A stretch of DNA of 50,297 nt, taken from an uncultured bacterium. GTDB lineage: Bacteria; Cyanobacteriota; Vampirovibrionia; Gastranaerophilales; Gastranaerophilaceae. The stretch covers positions 1 through 50,297 of the forward strand of contig CACXGY010000005.1 of NCBI GenBank assembly GCA_902767275.1, given 5' to 3'. Below the pieces are notes generated by a model that was not told the DNA's origin, ran no database searches, and was given only the letters and a program-made list of their open reading frames with translations. The position numbers and the translations under genes are program-made. This document shows positions 8,035 through 16,733 of this stretch, piece by piece (position 1 is the stretch's first letter; every line of letters starts with the position of its first letter).

Positions 8035-9858
8035 CTAAGATAAAACATCAATTGCAAGTTCAACTTTTCCAAACGGGGCACTAACCTGATATCCTTGAAC
8101 ATAAGGTGCTATTTTATCTCTCATTTCAATAGCAATTTCGAGTCCTATTTTAATACCATCTTCTTTAGTTTTAGCCTCAGCCATTCTGTCTATAACAGAA
8201 TCAGGCACAACAACACCGGGGACTTCTGTTTTTAAGAACAATGCATTTTTTAAAGAAACTAACGGCCAAATGCCTGCAACAAAAGGAATATTCGTATCTG
8301 CATTATCAATGAATTTTAAAAGGCTGTCATAATCGAAAACAGGTTGAGTAATAACAAATTCTGCACCTGCACTAATTTTATTATGTAGATGCTTTAGTTC
8401 TTTTTGTATATCCAACGCACACGGATTTGCTCCGACGCCAATAAGGATTGAGGTTGGAGGGTTTATAATATTCCCTGCTATATCAACCCCATGATTAAGA
8501 TTATTCACGACACCGGTAAGTCCGACGGAATCAACATCAAATACAGCGGTAGCATCCGGATAGTTTCCCAGTTTAGGAGGATCTCCTGTAACTATTAAAT
8601 AATTTTTTAACCCTCCTGCATAACCACCTAACAAATCTGACTGCATACCGATAAGATTTCTATCTCTGCAACAATAATGTAAAATAGTTTCCATTCCGGT
8701 TTGTTTTTCTATCATAAGAGCAGTTACAAGAGGAGAAATCCTTGAACTTGCACGAGGACCGTCAGGAAGATTTATCGCATCGATACCTGCTTCTTTGCAC
8801 TTATTAACTTTTTTTATAACATCTTCTAAATTTATTGAACGAGGAGGAGTAATTTCAACTGTGGTTGCTTTTTCTTTTGAAAATAATTTTTTTGCAAAAT
8901 TACTTTTTTCTTCAGTTGGAGTTACTTTAATATTCCATTCTTCACTTTTCTGAAAAGGAATAAGTTCAATATTTTTTTTAACGGAAGTAATAGCCTTAAC
9001 GGCTTTCGCCATATCCTCAATATGAGATTTATCTGTTCCGCAACAACCACCAACCCCTTTCACTCCTAATTCTATATATTTTTTTGCATAAGAAGTAAAA
9101 TACTCCGGAGTATTCATATAAATAGTTCTGCCTTCAACTTTTTTTAATGCACTGGCATTGGGTTGAATAACAAGCGGTTTTTTTATCACATTAATCACTT
9201 TTTGTACGGCACTCAACATAGCGTGCGGTCCAACAGAACAATTCAAACCTAAGACATCAATATATTCTGACTCATCAAGTTTTTTCATTGCTATCTTTAT
9301 ATCCAGACCTGTCGGAGTTTCCATTTCTTTTTTAAGAGTTAAAGATACAATAACAGGAAGATTATATTTTTTAGCAATTTCAGCGGCGAGTAAAAGTTCA
9401 TTAATATCAAAATATGTTTCAAACATAACACCGTCTACACCTGACTCTTTTAGGGCTTTAATTTGTTCTTCATAACTCTCAATAATTTCATCTTTATTTT
9501 CTGAAGTCAAAACAGAACCTATATTAATCCTTGAACCGATAGAACCCAAAACATATATATTTTTACCTGCAACAGATTGTGCAATTTTTACACCTGCTTC
9601 ATTAATTTCTTTTACCTTACTATCCAAACCGTATTTTCTAAGTTTAATCTTATTTGCACCGAAAGTATTTGTAAGAATTACCTCTGAACCTGCATCAATA
9701 TATTCACTATGAATTTCTTTTATAAGTTCAGGATTTGTAATATTTAATTCATCAAAACAGGTATTTATAAATATACCCTTTGAGTATATTGTTGTACCCA
9801 TAGCACCATCAAATATTAAAGGTCTTTCATTTATTCTCTCAATAATATTCTGCTTCAT
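8035..9858 (-). CDS. Fused homocysteine S-methyltransferase / methylenetetrahydrofolate reductase
   Basis: The protein is 607 aa from ATG 9858. Residues 1-300 form a Zn-dependent homocysteine methyltransferase (FDGAMGTTIY; zinc ligands in GLNCSVG and GGCCGTDKS). Residues about 320-600 form a MetF-type flavin barrel (TVEITPPRS, YLIVTGDPPKLGNYPD, EFVITQPVFD). The fusion makes methyl-THF and feeds methionine synthesis in one chain. The frame could open at GTG 9879, but a perfect TGGTATAAT promoter box lies between that codon and ATG 9858, so the ATG is the better start and the mRNA is probably leaderless. Confidence 0.92.
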   Translation of the reverse strand: MKQNIIERINERPLIFDGAMGTTIYSKGIFINTCFDELNITNPELIKEIHSEYIDAGSEVILTNTFGANKIKLRKYGLDSKVKEINEAGVKIAQSVAGKNIYVLGSIGSRINIGSVLTSENKDEIIESYEEQIKALKESGVDGVMFETYFDINELLLAAEIAKKYNLPVIVSLTLKKEMETPTGLDIKIAMKKLDESEYIDVLGLNCSVGPHAMLSAVQKVINVIKKPLVIQPNASALKKVEGRTIYMNTPEYFTSYAKKYIELGVKGVGGCCGTDKSHIEDMAKAVKAITSVKKNIELIPFQKSEEWNIKVTPTEEKSNFAKKLFSKEKATTVEITPPRSINLEDVIKKVNKCKEAGIDAINLPDGPRASSRISPLVTALMIEKQTGMETILHYCCRDRNLIGMQSDLLGGYAGGLKNYLIVTGDPPKLGNYPDATAVFDVDSVGLTGVVNNLNHGVDIAGNIINPPTSILIGVGANPCALDIQKELKHLHNKISAGAEFVITQPVFDYDSLLKFIDNADTNIPFVAGIWPLVSLKNALFLKTEVPGVVVPDSVIDRMAEAKTKEDGIKIGLEIAIEMRDKIAPYVQGYQVSAPFGKVELAIDVLS

Positions 9859-9865
9859 AAAACCA

Positions 9866-9874
9866 ATTATACCA
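9866..9874 (-). promoter_or_regulatory. Extended -10 box of the methyltransferase/reductase gene
   Basis: TGGTATAAT on the minus strand is followed by 7 nt and then ATG 9858. There is no Shine-Dalgarno sequence. It decides the start against the upstream GTG 9879. Confidence 0.65.
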
Positions 9875-9887
9875 CGCACTTACTTAA

Positions 9888-10844
9888 TCAAAAAGAAGGC
9901 GAACAATCCTCTTTGTCATTTTGCTTAAATAAAAATAAGGCACAAATTGTTAAAAAAATGGCACCAATAAATACTTCAAACGGAAAAGTTATCAACAAAC
10001 TTTTATCCAGTATCATAGGGATTAGCAAAATTGCACCCGCCGGAGGAAAAAATATTTTTAATCTATCCAAAGTAATAAATAAAATGACGCAAGCAACAGT
10101 CGTACAAACAAAAAGAGGCATACCCATATAAATATTAAGAACAAGCCTTAATAAAGATCCGATAAAAGCACTAAAAGTCATGAGTCCTATTATATACAAA
10201 GGTTTTTTACGAGCAGGACTATCTATATTAGACAACTCAGTAAACATAACAATTAGAGGTGGTGCTAAAAAATATATTTGATGCGTTTTAAATGGTATAA
10301 GTGCAAGCAGAGCAAATACAACAAGAAGTTTAGTCCATTTAACAATTTGAAAATTTATATCAAATTCACAAGGAATAAAATTGTTAACCGGTTTAAAACG
10401 ATGTTTTTCCATTTGCCACTGAGCAATAATAATTATTAGAGCCATAAACGAAACTGAAATCGGATAAATCCAACTGCTTGTTCTCAAATAAACAGGTAAA
10501 ATACAAGCGGAAATAATCGGAACAAAATTCGTTTTACATAATGTTAAAATAAATCCTGTAAAGCCGAAACATATACAAACTTGAAAAATTAGTGCTAAAG
10601 GAACATATTTGACTACTATTACACCAAAAAGTGCTGCCGCAGACATAAGAAAAAATATTCTTCTTTTATTTGTTCTCCATGGTAACTGTTCAGAAACCCA
10701 AGCCCCAATAGTTAATGCACAAATTTCAGGAAAAATAATTTCATTTTCTCCACTAACTTCTGCAACTAAAACCATAGAAAGAGCCATTAATATTCCAAAA
10801 ATATACCGCTCTATTCTAATTCTGTGTAAAATCCCAATATCCAT
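9888..10844 (-). CDS. HPP-like polytopic membrane protein
   Basis: From ATG 10844 this is a 318-aa integral membrane protein with about nine hydrophobic segments in two similar halves. Each half has small-residue loops; the C-terminal half contains FFPPAGAILLIPMI, which resembles the HPP motif of HPP-family proteins (HPPGGATALL in typical members). Some HPP proteins carry nitrite in cyanobacteria, but the substrate here is unknown. An upstream extension to 10916 is possible but has no ribosome site. A weak TAGCAT box 7 nt before ATG 10844 hints at another leaderless start. A FUSC-like assignment is an alternative. Confidence 0.55.
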   Translation of the reverse strand: MDIGILHRIRIERYIFGILMALSMVLVAEVSGENEIIFPEICALTIGAWVSEQLPWRTNKRRIFFLMSAAALFGVIVVKYVPLALIFQVCICFGFTGFILTLCKTNFVPIISACILPVYLRTSSWIYPISVSFMALIIIIAQWQMEKHRFKPVNNFIPCEFDINFQIVKWTKLLVVFALLALIPFKTHQIYFLAPPLIVMFTELSNIDSPARKKPLYIIGLMTFSAFIGSLLRLVLNIYMGMPLFVCTTVACVILFITLDRLKIFFPPAGAILLIPMILDKSLLITFPFEVFIGAIFLTICALFLFKQNDKEDCSPSF

Positions 10845-10975
10845 ATATATAATGCTAAAATAAGTATAAAAAATATTCAATTTTTTATACTTAACATTTG
10901 TTAATAAAAACATCAATTTTTATTAACAAAAAAACTTTTTATAAACATACGGGAATTATTAAGAGGTATCAATCT

Positions 10976-12010
10976 ATGGTTGAAAGAGTTTCAAATCACA
11001 ACAATTTGACAGTACAACAACGTTTTGCACAAATGCCTGAAGTACAAAAAGGTAATGCAAGAGTTGTAAACAATGGTGAAAATTTATGGACTATTGCAAA
11101 ATCAGAATTAGGGGAAAATGCAAAGAATAGCGAAATCAATGACTATATGTGGCAAATAGCAAAAGTCAACGGATTAGATTCTGAAAAAAAGATGAACAAT
11201 TTGATGACAAACACAAAACTATATATGCCGAAGAAAAATACACAGGAACAAAGTACCAAAGTAACAACAACTCCAAAACAAACCGTTAAAAAGCCTGTTG
11301 TTACTACACAAAGCAAAACTCAACAACAAAAATTCAAACCTGTGTCATATAGTTCTTTAGAGTTTCATCCAAAAAAAATAAAACCGCAAGCAGTGAAACC
11401 GCAAGCAGTAAAACCGCAAGCGACAAAACCTCAGGCAGCAAAACCTCAGGCAGCAAAACCACAGGCAACAAAACCGCAAGCGACAAAACCTCAGGCAGCA
11501 AAACCACAGGCAACAAAACCGCAAGCAGTGAAACCGCAAGCGACAAAACCTCTGACAGCAAAGCCCAAACAAATGCTGACGGTTCAACAAAGAGTTAAAA
11601 CAACTCCTGCACAAAAAACAACTTCAGCAGAAAGCAGTTTTAACAAAGTTTTGAAAACAATATTTACAGATAAAAATATACAGGTAAAAGAGGCCTACAT
11701 ATCATTACTCAATAAAAATGAAAAATTATACCACGTAGAAACACGACATGATTATAAAAATCACACATCCTTCTCATATCCTGTTATGTCATTTACGTTA
11801 AAGAACGGACAAATAACGGAAGTATCCTTTGATGATACTGTAGATAATAATCCTGACGGATATGATTATAAAGTAACAAGAAATAACAAAAAAGCATCTG
11901 ACATAAGAACAAACAAATATGAAGCAATGCAGGGTAAAAAAGTAGGTACGATTCCTCCTGAATCAATGCAAAAATTAGAAAACAAATTATTAACTTTAAT
12001 GAAGAAATAA
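10976..12010 (+). CDS. LysM protein with KPQA tandem-repeat linker
   Basis: The protein is 344 aa from ATG 10976, chosen because AGAGGT lies 9 nt upstream; the frame extends to 10898 without a ribosome site. Residues about 30-85 form a LysM peptidoglycan-binding domain (VVNNGENLWTIAKSELG...KLYMP). A Lys/Gln/Thr-rich stretch follows, then twelve 5-residue repeats KPQA-V/T/A (about 136-195). The C-terminal part (about 220-344) is a compact domain of unknown function. No signal peptide is seen. The repeat looks like a flexible cell-wall spacer. It faces the cyclase gene and shares a terminator with it. Confidence 0.75.
   Translation: MVERVSNHNNLTVQQRFAQMPEVQKGNARVVNNGENLWTIAKSELGENAKNSEINDYMWQIAKVNGLDSEKKMNNLMTNTKLYMPKKNTQEQSTKVTTTPKQTVKKPVVTTQSKTQQQKFKPVSYSSLEFHPKKIKPQAVKPQAVKPQATKPQAAKPQAAKPQATKPQATKPQAAKPQATKPQAVKPQATKPLTAKPKQMLTVQQRVKTTPAQKTTSAESSFNKVLKTIFTDKNIQVKEAYISLLNKNEKLYHVETRHDYKNHTSFSYPVMSFTLKNGQITEVSFDDTVDNNPDGYDYKVTRNNKKASDIRTNKYEAMQGKKVGTIPPESMQKLENKLLTLMKK
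11381..11560 (+). repeat. Twelve 15-bp tandem repeats encoding KPQA-V/T/A
   Basis: The unit is AAACCGCAAGCAGTG and variants. Several variants recur in blocks (for example the GCGACA, CAGGCAGCA and CAGGCAACA forms), showing a higher-order 45-bp period and recent expansion. Because 15 is a multiple of 3 the reading frame is kept. The repeat also keeps two minus-strand frames open, and these are not genes. Confidence 0.95.
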
Positions 12011-12034
12011 TATCTAAAATTCGTTTAATCAAAT

Positions 12035-12083
12035 AAAAGTACATAATTGGGATTATTTGAAGTATCTCCAAATATGTACTTTT
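12035..12083. terminator. Bidirectional hairpin terminator
   Basis: The arms AAAAGTACATA (12035-12045) and TATGTACTTTT (12073-12083) are perfect complements around a 27-nt loop, flanked by A and T runs. It lies between the convergent LysM and cyclase genes. Confidence 0.7.
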
Positions 12084-12088
12084 TATTA

Positions 12089-13909
12089 TCATTTGCCGAC
12101 TTGATTACGACCATGCTCTTTTGCATAATACAAGGCTTTATCAGCACATTCAATAATCTTTTGAGGAGTTTCTCCATCTTGAGGGAATGATGATACTCCT
12201 AAACTTATGGTTATATTGCATTCGGTATTATTTGAAACTTTTAACGGTGTTTTTGCTACTTCTTCGCAAATACGTTGAGCATGAATTGTTGCTTCATTTT
12301 TTGAAGTTTGAGGTAATATTATACTCATTTCTTCTCCACCGTATCTGCATACATAATCTGTTGCACGAGTATTTTTCTTCAGTATTTGAGCAACAGTTCT
12401 TAATACTGCATCTCCAACTTGGTGCCCGTATGTATCATTGAATTTTTTAAAGAAATCAATGTCTATTATTATTAATGAAAACTCTTGTTCGTAACGTCTG
12501 GACGTATCAATTTGTTTTTTCAGAGTATCCTGAAAATATCTGTGATTATACAATTCTGTCAAACCATCTGTTGTAGCCAGTTTATATTGGTGTTCAAAAT
12601 CTCTGGATTTCAGTAAATATTTTGCTAAATATGAAATCGCAAATGTAATCAATATAACAAAAAGAGGAACAACAACCTCTATCCATATATTATACAAACT
12701 CATTACATAATATGCAGATAAATAATAGGCCGCTGCCAATAAAACAGTCGATGTTGTTGCAAATATTGCTGATGAAGATTTAAACACAATAAAACTAACT
12801 GTTAATACTAATAAAAATATAATTACAGCATTCGTTGAATTAGCGGATTTTTTAATAAATGAATTATCTAATAAGTTATTCATATATGTCGCATGCAGTT
12901 CTACTCCGGGATAAATTTTATCTATTGGCACACTTTTTGTATCAAAAAGACTTGATGCTGTCGTACCGATAAAAACAATTTTGTTATTAAAATTATATTT
13001 TTCAATTGATTTATCACCATTTATTGATTTAATTAATTTATGGAAAGGTATATTTTTGTAAGTTCTCATTGATGCACCATACCAATTAAGAACGACTTCA
13101 CCTGTGTTTGTTAACGGAATTTTTGATTCTCCTGCAATTAAATTTGAGTGAGAATCTATTTTATATTCTGACAAAGAAATTCCGTTATTTAATAATGTAG
13201 TACCCGCAAGCAAAGTCATGTGAGGGTAATATTTTCCGTTATAGTGTGCAAACACCGGAACTTGTCTGATAATTCCGTCTTGGGAACGACTTATATTAAT
13301 CATTCCGACTTTAGTATTTGAATTTATTATTGAATCCAATATAGTTCTACAATTTGAGAACCCAAAATTCCCTTCTAAATCAACATTCTTAGAATTATTT
13401 TCTAGTTTTACAGCCAATCTGTCAGGTAACGATACTGGGATTCTTACATCCGCAGACTGATTATCAAAGTTAATCGCTGTATATATATTATTGTATTTAT
13501 TCATTGTAGAAGATAATAAACTATCTGCAGCAGGATTTGTTTTGAAAGATTTAACAAACATTAAATCAAATATAACTGCCTTTGGTTTATCCTGTTCAAT
13601 TCTTTCAATTATATTTGCGTAAACACTTCTTGATATTGGCCATTCACCATATTTATCTAATATATATTCATAACTGCCATCATCAATCGCAACTATTACT
13701 ATATCACTGCTTGGTTTTAAATGTCTGTGTTTAACGAGTAAGGATTGCCTGTAATCAAATGATTTATTTTCCGAATCATTAAAAAAATTAACTATCATAC
13801 TGTTATTAGCCAATAGAAGTATTGAAAATAATATTGATGCTGTTATTAAGAAATATGCTATTATATTAAAAATTTGGTCTTTCTTTAATTTATTATCATT
13901 ATCGCTCAA
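12089..13909 (-). CDS. CHASE2-GGDEF diguanylate cyclase
   Basis: This 606-aa membrane sensor has an N-terminal membrane helix (about 15-35), an extracytoplasmic CHASE2 domain (about 45-345; FDYRQSLL, DIVIVAIDDGSYE), three membrane helices (about 355-425) and a GGDEF domain (about 440-606). The active-site loop is YGGEEM (GGEE at about 524), a functional GGEEF-type motif. The inhibitory I-site RATD sits exactly five residues before it. It should therefore make cyclic-di-GMP and be feedback-inhibited. The start is TTG 13909 with GAGG 8 nt upstream. The signal sensed is unknown. Confidence 0.93.
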   Translation of the reverse strand: MSDNDNKLKKDQIFNIIAYFLITASILFSILLLANNSMIVNFFNDSENKSFDYRQSLLVKHRHLKPSSDIVIVAIDDGSYEYILDKYGEWPISRSVYANIIERIEQDKPKAVIFDLMFVKSFKTNPAADSLLSSTMNKYNNIYTAINFDNQSADVRIPVSLPDRLAVKLENNSKNVDLEGNFGFSNCRTILDSIINSNTKVGMINISRSQDGIIRQVPVFAHYNGKYYPHMTLLAGTTLLNNGISLSEYKIDSHSNLIAGESKIPLTNTGEVVLNWYGASMRTYKNIPFHKLIKSINGDKSIEKYNFNNKIVFIGTTASSLFDTKSVPIDKIYPGVELHATYMNNLLDNSFIKKSANSTNAVIIFLLVLTVSFIVFKSSSAIFATTSTVLLAAAYYLSAYYVMSLYNIWIEVVVPLFVILITFAISYLAKYLLKSRDFEHQYKLATTDGLTELYNHRYFQDTLKKQIDTSRRYEQEFSLIIIDIDFFKKFNDTYGHQVGDAVLRTVAQILKKNTRATDYVCRYGGEEMSIILPQTSKNEATIHAQRICEEVAKTPLKVSNNTECNITISLGVSSFPQDGETPQKIIECADKALYYAKEHGRNQVGK

Positions 13910-13970
13910 AATTCTAACCTCATAATGTTACAAAATACCATTGAGTATTTAAGTCATCCCTATCAATATT

Positions 13971-14126
13971 TTATTTAATTAATTCTGTTCTAATTTTACC
14001 AGAAAATTGATTTCTGATAAATTCTCTTTCCATCAATTTGTTATTTAGTTTTAATATTTCAGTTGTATAAGCCAATTCATCGGGTTTTTGTAAATAATTT
14101 ATCAAACAATCTTCATTCAAACTCAT
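13971..14126 (-). CDS. Hypothetical 51-aa protein
   Basis: A short frame from ATG 14126 encodes a charged, helix-prone protein (MSLNEDCLINYLQKPDELAY at the start, ending KIRTELIK). GAGGATTGG lies upstream on the minus strand at normal distance. A second ATG four bases earlier gives only five codons. It is followed by the cyclase gene after about 60 nt on the same strand, so co-transcription with that c-di-GMP gene is possible. No homology is recognised. Confidence 0.55.
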   Translation of the reverse strand: MSLNEDCLINYLQKPDELAYTTEILKLNNKLMEREFIRNQFSGKIRTELIK

Positions 14127-14222
14127 TCATCCAATCCTCAAATAATGTCGACATTATAAATTACGACAAGGATAGAATATAAAATATATATATTGAATAA
14201 AAATAGTATAAAAGAGTGAGAT

Positions 14223-14636
14223 TTATTCTCCCATAACTTTTACAATAACTCTTTTTCTTCGTTGTCCGTCAAATTCAGCATAATAAATTTGCTGCCACGG
14301 ACCAAAATCTAATCTACCGTCAGTTATCGGAACAATAACTTCGTGTCCTATTAATAGACTTTTTAAATGACTGTCCCCATTGGTTTCACCTGTATTATGG
14401 TGGTTGTAATTTATGTTAAACGGTGCTAATTTTTCTAACCAATTATCAATATCTTCTATTAATCCGTATTCAGCATCATTTACGTATACGCCTGCCGTTA
14501 TATGCATGGCAGATACTAAAACCATTCCTTCTTTAATACCGCTATTTGAAACTATTTCCTGAACCTTAGGGGTTATATTAATGTATTCTCTTTGATTCTC
14601 TGTATTAAACCATAAATATTCGGTCGCAAATTTCAT
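14223..14636 (-). CDS. YjbQ/UPF0047 family protein
   Basis: The 137-aa protein matches the full family length. Conserved features are the [10 protein letters not shown] segment, [20 protein letters not shown] and [20 protein letters not shown], with His residues forming the presumed metal site. YjbQ has weak thiamine-phosphate synthase activity in vitro, but its physiological role is unsettled. AGGAGG lies 6 nt before ATG 14636. It is divergent from the zincin gene across a 55-nt gap. Confidence 0.9.
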   Translation of the reverse strand: MKFATEYLWFNTENQREYINITPKVQEIVSNSGIKEGMVLVSAMHITAGVYVNDAEYGLIEDIDNWLEKLAPFNINYNHHNTGETNGDSHLKSLLIGHEVIVPITDGRLDFGPWQQIYYAEFDGQRRKRVIVKVMGE

Positions 14637-14676
14637 AAAAACCTCCTTTTTAAATAACTCTATTATATTATTCTTT

Positions 14677-14685
14677 TGTTAAAAT
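14677..14685 (+). promoter_or_regulatory. Extended -10 box of the zincin gene, predicted leaderless start
   Basis: TGTTAAAAT is followed by 6 nt and then ATG 14692. No ribosome site is present. Confidence 0.55.
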
Positions 14686-14691
14686 GTATAT

Positions 14692-15228
14692 ATGAACCTA
14701 TCAACTTCTATCAATAAATATATAGAAAACTCAAAAATAAAAGGCAAATTGGCTCGTTGGAAAAAACAACAAATATATGTCTATATAACAGAAATCAGTA
14801 CTAATATTCCTAACAAAACTTTCTATTATGAAGAAATAAAAAGGGCTGTTTCTGTTTGGAATAAATATATACAACAGTCGGGTATTGATTTAATAATTGA
14901 AATTACAACAACTCCAAACAATGCTGATATAATTATTCATTGGAGAAAGGTCGGCAGAGTTTTTGAAGGTATGTGTAAGTATTTATCTGTTATTGATAAT
15001 GAATTAAAAAAAATATCGATAGAAGTTGGATTAAAAAATGAATATTCAGGGAAAAACACAACAGAGGACAGTATATTCTTTGTAATGATGCACGAATTAG
15101 GTCATTCACTCGGCTTAGGGCATGGGGTTGATATTGATGATGTTATGTATGTGCCTCACAAAAAAAATATTTCTATACCGAGTGAAAATGATTTATTTGT
15201 ATTAAAACACATATATTCAACTCTATAA
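14692..15228 (+). CDS. Small matrixin-like zinc metalloprotease
   Basis: This 178-aa protein carries the complete metzincin zinc motif HELGHSLGLGH (His134, His138, His144; catalytic Glu135) and the Met-turn VMY at 151-153, at the spacing used by M10/archaemetzincin-like proteases. The upstream segment (residues 35-100) resembles the matrixin N-terminal subdomain (FYYEEIKRAVSVWNKY...ADIIIHW). There is no signal peptide and no propeptide, which is unusual for this class and suggests an intracellular role or non-classical export. It ends at a shared hairpin terminator. The substrate is unknown. Confidence 0.82.
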   Translation: MNLSTSINKYIENSKIKGKLARWKKQQIYVYITEISTNIPNKTFYYEEIKRAVSVWNKYIQQSGIDLIIEITTTPNNADIIIHWRKVGRVFEGMCKYLSVIDNELKKISIEVGLKNEYSGKNTTEDSIFFVMMHELGHSLGLGHGVDIDDVMYVPHKKNISIPSENDLFVLKHIYSTL

Positions 15229-15239
15229 TAAAAAATAAA

Positions 15240-15261
15240 ACTTCCCATAAATGGGAAGTTA
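15240..15261. terminator. Bidirectional hairpin terminator
   Basis: AACTTCCC and GGGAAGTT form a strong stem around ATAAAT between two convergent genes, with A-rich flank on one side. Confidence 0.7.
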
Positions 15262-15287
15262 ACCGAATTATAAAATCCAACTAAAAC

Positions 15288-15884
15288 TTAGTTTACTCTC
15301 ATATCAGCAGGAACATCTACCCCGCCTTGAGGAGCATAAGCGGCATTTGCGACTTCATTTCTTTGACGTTCTAATTGCACTTGTCCGCTTTTCACAACTT
15401 GTTGAAGTTGATTTAAATTTTGTTCTAAGTTAGTAAGAACTTGTTCAGCAAAAACATTTGCTCCTTCTTTAGTTCTTAAAACTTCATCTCTTGCCTGTAT
15501 TCTAATTGCTTCTGCTTCATCCATTGCTTTACGCTTCATAGCATCACAATCGGCAATAACTTGCTCTTTAATTTTTTGGGCTTCTCTTTGAACCGCTTGC
15601 AACAAATCAGATTCGCTCAATAATCTTGCTGCTTCTGCTTGAGCATCTCTTATAACTTTTTCCGCTCTCATTTGTGCTTCATGCTGAATTTCATCCCTTC
15701 TTCTCAGCAAGGCACGAGCATCTTGAACTTCTGTTGGAAGTGATGCATATATGTTATCCAACAAGGTTTCAACGACATCTCTCTTTACTACAACCATATA
15801 ACTTGACAACAAAGGAAACCCTTTATCCAATGCTTCCTCTAATTTTCCTAATAGGTTGTATATATTACTCTGTTGAGTACTCAT
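15288..15884 (-). CDS. Coiled-coil protein resembling ATPase-subunit-like/DivIVA-like family
   Basis: This 198-aa protein has an N-terminal segment VVVKRDVVETLLDNIYASLP (about 31-50) followed by a long Ala/Glu/Arg-rich coiled coil (about 58-185). The same order, an Asp/Glu-rich 'LLDxIxxxLPxE' segment and then an ATP-synthase-b-like coil, occurs in conserved proteins of many Bacillota often labelled 'ATPase' or DivIVA-like, with no settled function. It has no membrane segment and is clearly not the F0 b subunit. A ribosome site GGAGAG lies 9 nt before ATG 15884. A scaffold or cell-envelope organising role is possible. Confidence 0.6.
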   Translation of the reverse strand: MSTQQSNIYNLLGKLEEALDKGFPLLSSYMVVVKRDVVETLLDNIYASLPTEVQDARALLRRRDEIQHEAQMRAEKVIRDAQAEAARLLSESDLLQAVQREAQKIKEQVIADCDAMKRKAMDEAEAIRIQARDEVLRTKEGANVFAEQVLTNLEQNLNQLQQVVKSGQVQLERQRNEVANAAYAPQGGVDVPADMRVN

Positions 15885-15985
15885 ATTATATATCTCTCCT
15901 GATATCAGTATATCCTCATTAAAATTTTACGACAAATATATTAATAAAGTCAAATTATGAAACGGGTTTTTATGTAGTTTTTTTA

Positions 15986-16016
15986 CAAAAAAAAAACTAA
16001 CCTTCGGGTTAGTTTT
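15986..16016 (-). terminator. Intrinsic terminator with tetraloop
   Basis: A 10-bp stem (15993-16002 with 16007-16016) encloses a four-base loop and is followed on the minus strand by a run of T. It ends the 17722-16050 operon. Confidence 0.88.
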
Positions 16017-16049
16017 ATAAATTTGGTTATCATTAAATCTTATTAACAA

Positions 16050-16733
16050 CTATTTTGAAGCAACCTGAGTATTATTTGATTGTGGTTGTGGTTGAACAGT
16101 TGCTTGTTCTTTCTTTCCTCCTTTTGATTCAAATAATTTACCCAACTTACTTGCAACCGGAGTAACAACAACCGGTGCTACATATCTGTACATAAGAGTA
16201 AAGATTAACAATTGTTTTGCAATATTAAATCCTTGCATTCTCTTTGATAATTTAGGGCTGCCTTGGTTTGCTTCTCTGAATTTGTAACCAAGATTCTTAC
16301 TAAACTTACCTAATTTATCATTGATAGTGTATGCACCTAAAGTAGACAAACCTGTAACAAGAATTTGGTTCATTGCTAAAACTTTTGCTCTTTTCTTTTG
16401 TTCTTCATCTTTATTTAAAGTATTAAGGGTTCTGTTTGCATAAACTGCTGTAGTTACAAAAGAACCTGCAGTAGACATGTGAGATGCCATATTATCAATA
16501 TTAGCACTCTTGTCTGCTAACCAACCCATAAATTTAGAATTCATTGCAGGAACAACAATAGGTTTAACAACACAATCTTCAATAAAGTTATCCCACCCTT
16601 TATTCATTACTTTCTTAACACCGGAGAACATTGAATCTGCTTTGTTTACTGTTGCAGGTGCAATTTTTGGTGCCCCTTTGAAGTTAGGTGTGTTGTTGTA
16701 CGCCATTGCTGAAGAAATTGGAGAAATAGCCAT
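16050..16733 (-). CDS. Unknown protein with N-terminal FKG tag, second gene of coupled pair
   Basis: This 227-aa protein is not recognised. It begins with a short Ser/Asn-rich leader ending NNTPNFKGAP (about 12-21). A similar 'xFKG' element opens the protein at 30323-29679, so it may be a lineage-specific N-terminal tag. Three moderately hydrophobic stretches (about 85-105, 122-142, 173-195) suggest membrane association. The C-terminus is Gln/Asn-rich. Its ATG overlaps the upstream stop codon (TAATG), with AAGGAGG in the end of the upstream gene, so the two are translationally coupled. Confidence 0.65.
   Translation of the reverse strand: MAISPISSAMAYNNTPNFKGAPKIAPATVNKADSMFSGVKKVMNKGWDNFIEDCVVKPIVVPAMNSKFMGWLADKSANIDNMASHMSTAGSFVTTAVYANRTLNTLNKDEEQKKRAKVLAMNQILVTGLSTLGAYTINDKLGKFSKNLGYKFREANQGSPKLSKRMQGFNIAKQLLIFTLMYRYVAPVVVTPVASKLGKLFESKGGKKEQATVQPQPQSNNTQVASK

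Noticed and set aside
11334-11614. Two long minus-strand frames across the KPQA repeat, rich in Leu/Val or Cys/Phe/Arg
   Set aside because: They exist only because a 15-bp repeat keeps all frames open; they have no ribosome sites and implausible composition.
15288-15884. F0 ATP synthase subunit b
   Set aside because: The coiled coil is similar, but there is no N-terminal membrane helix and no other atp gene nearby.
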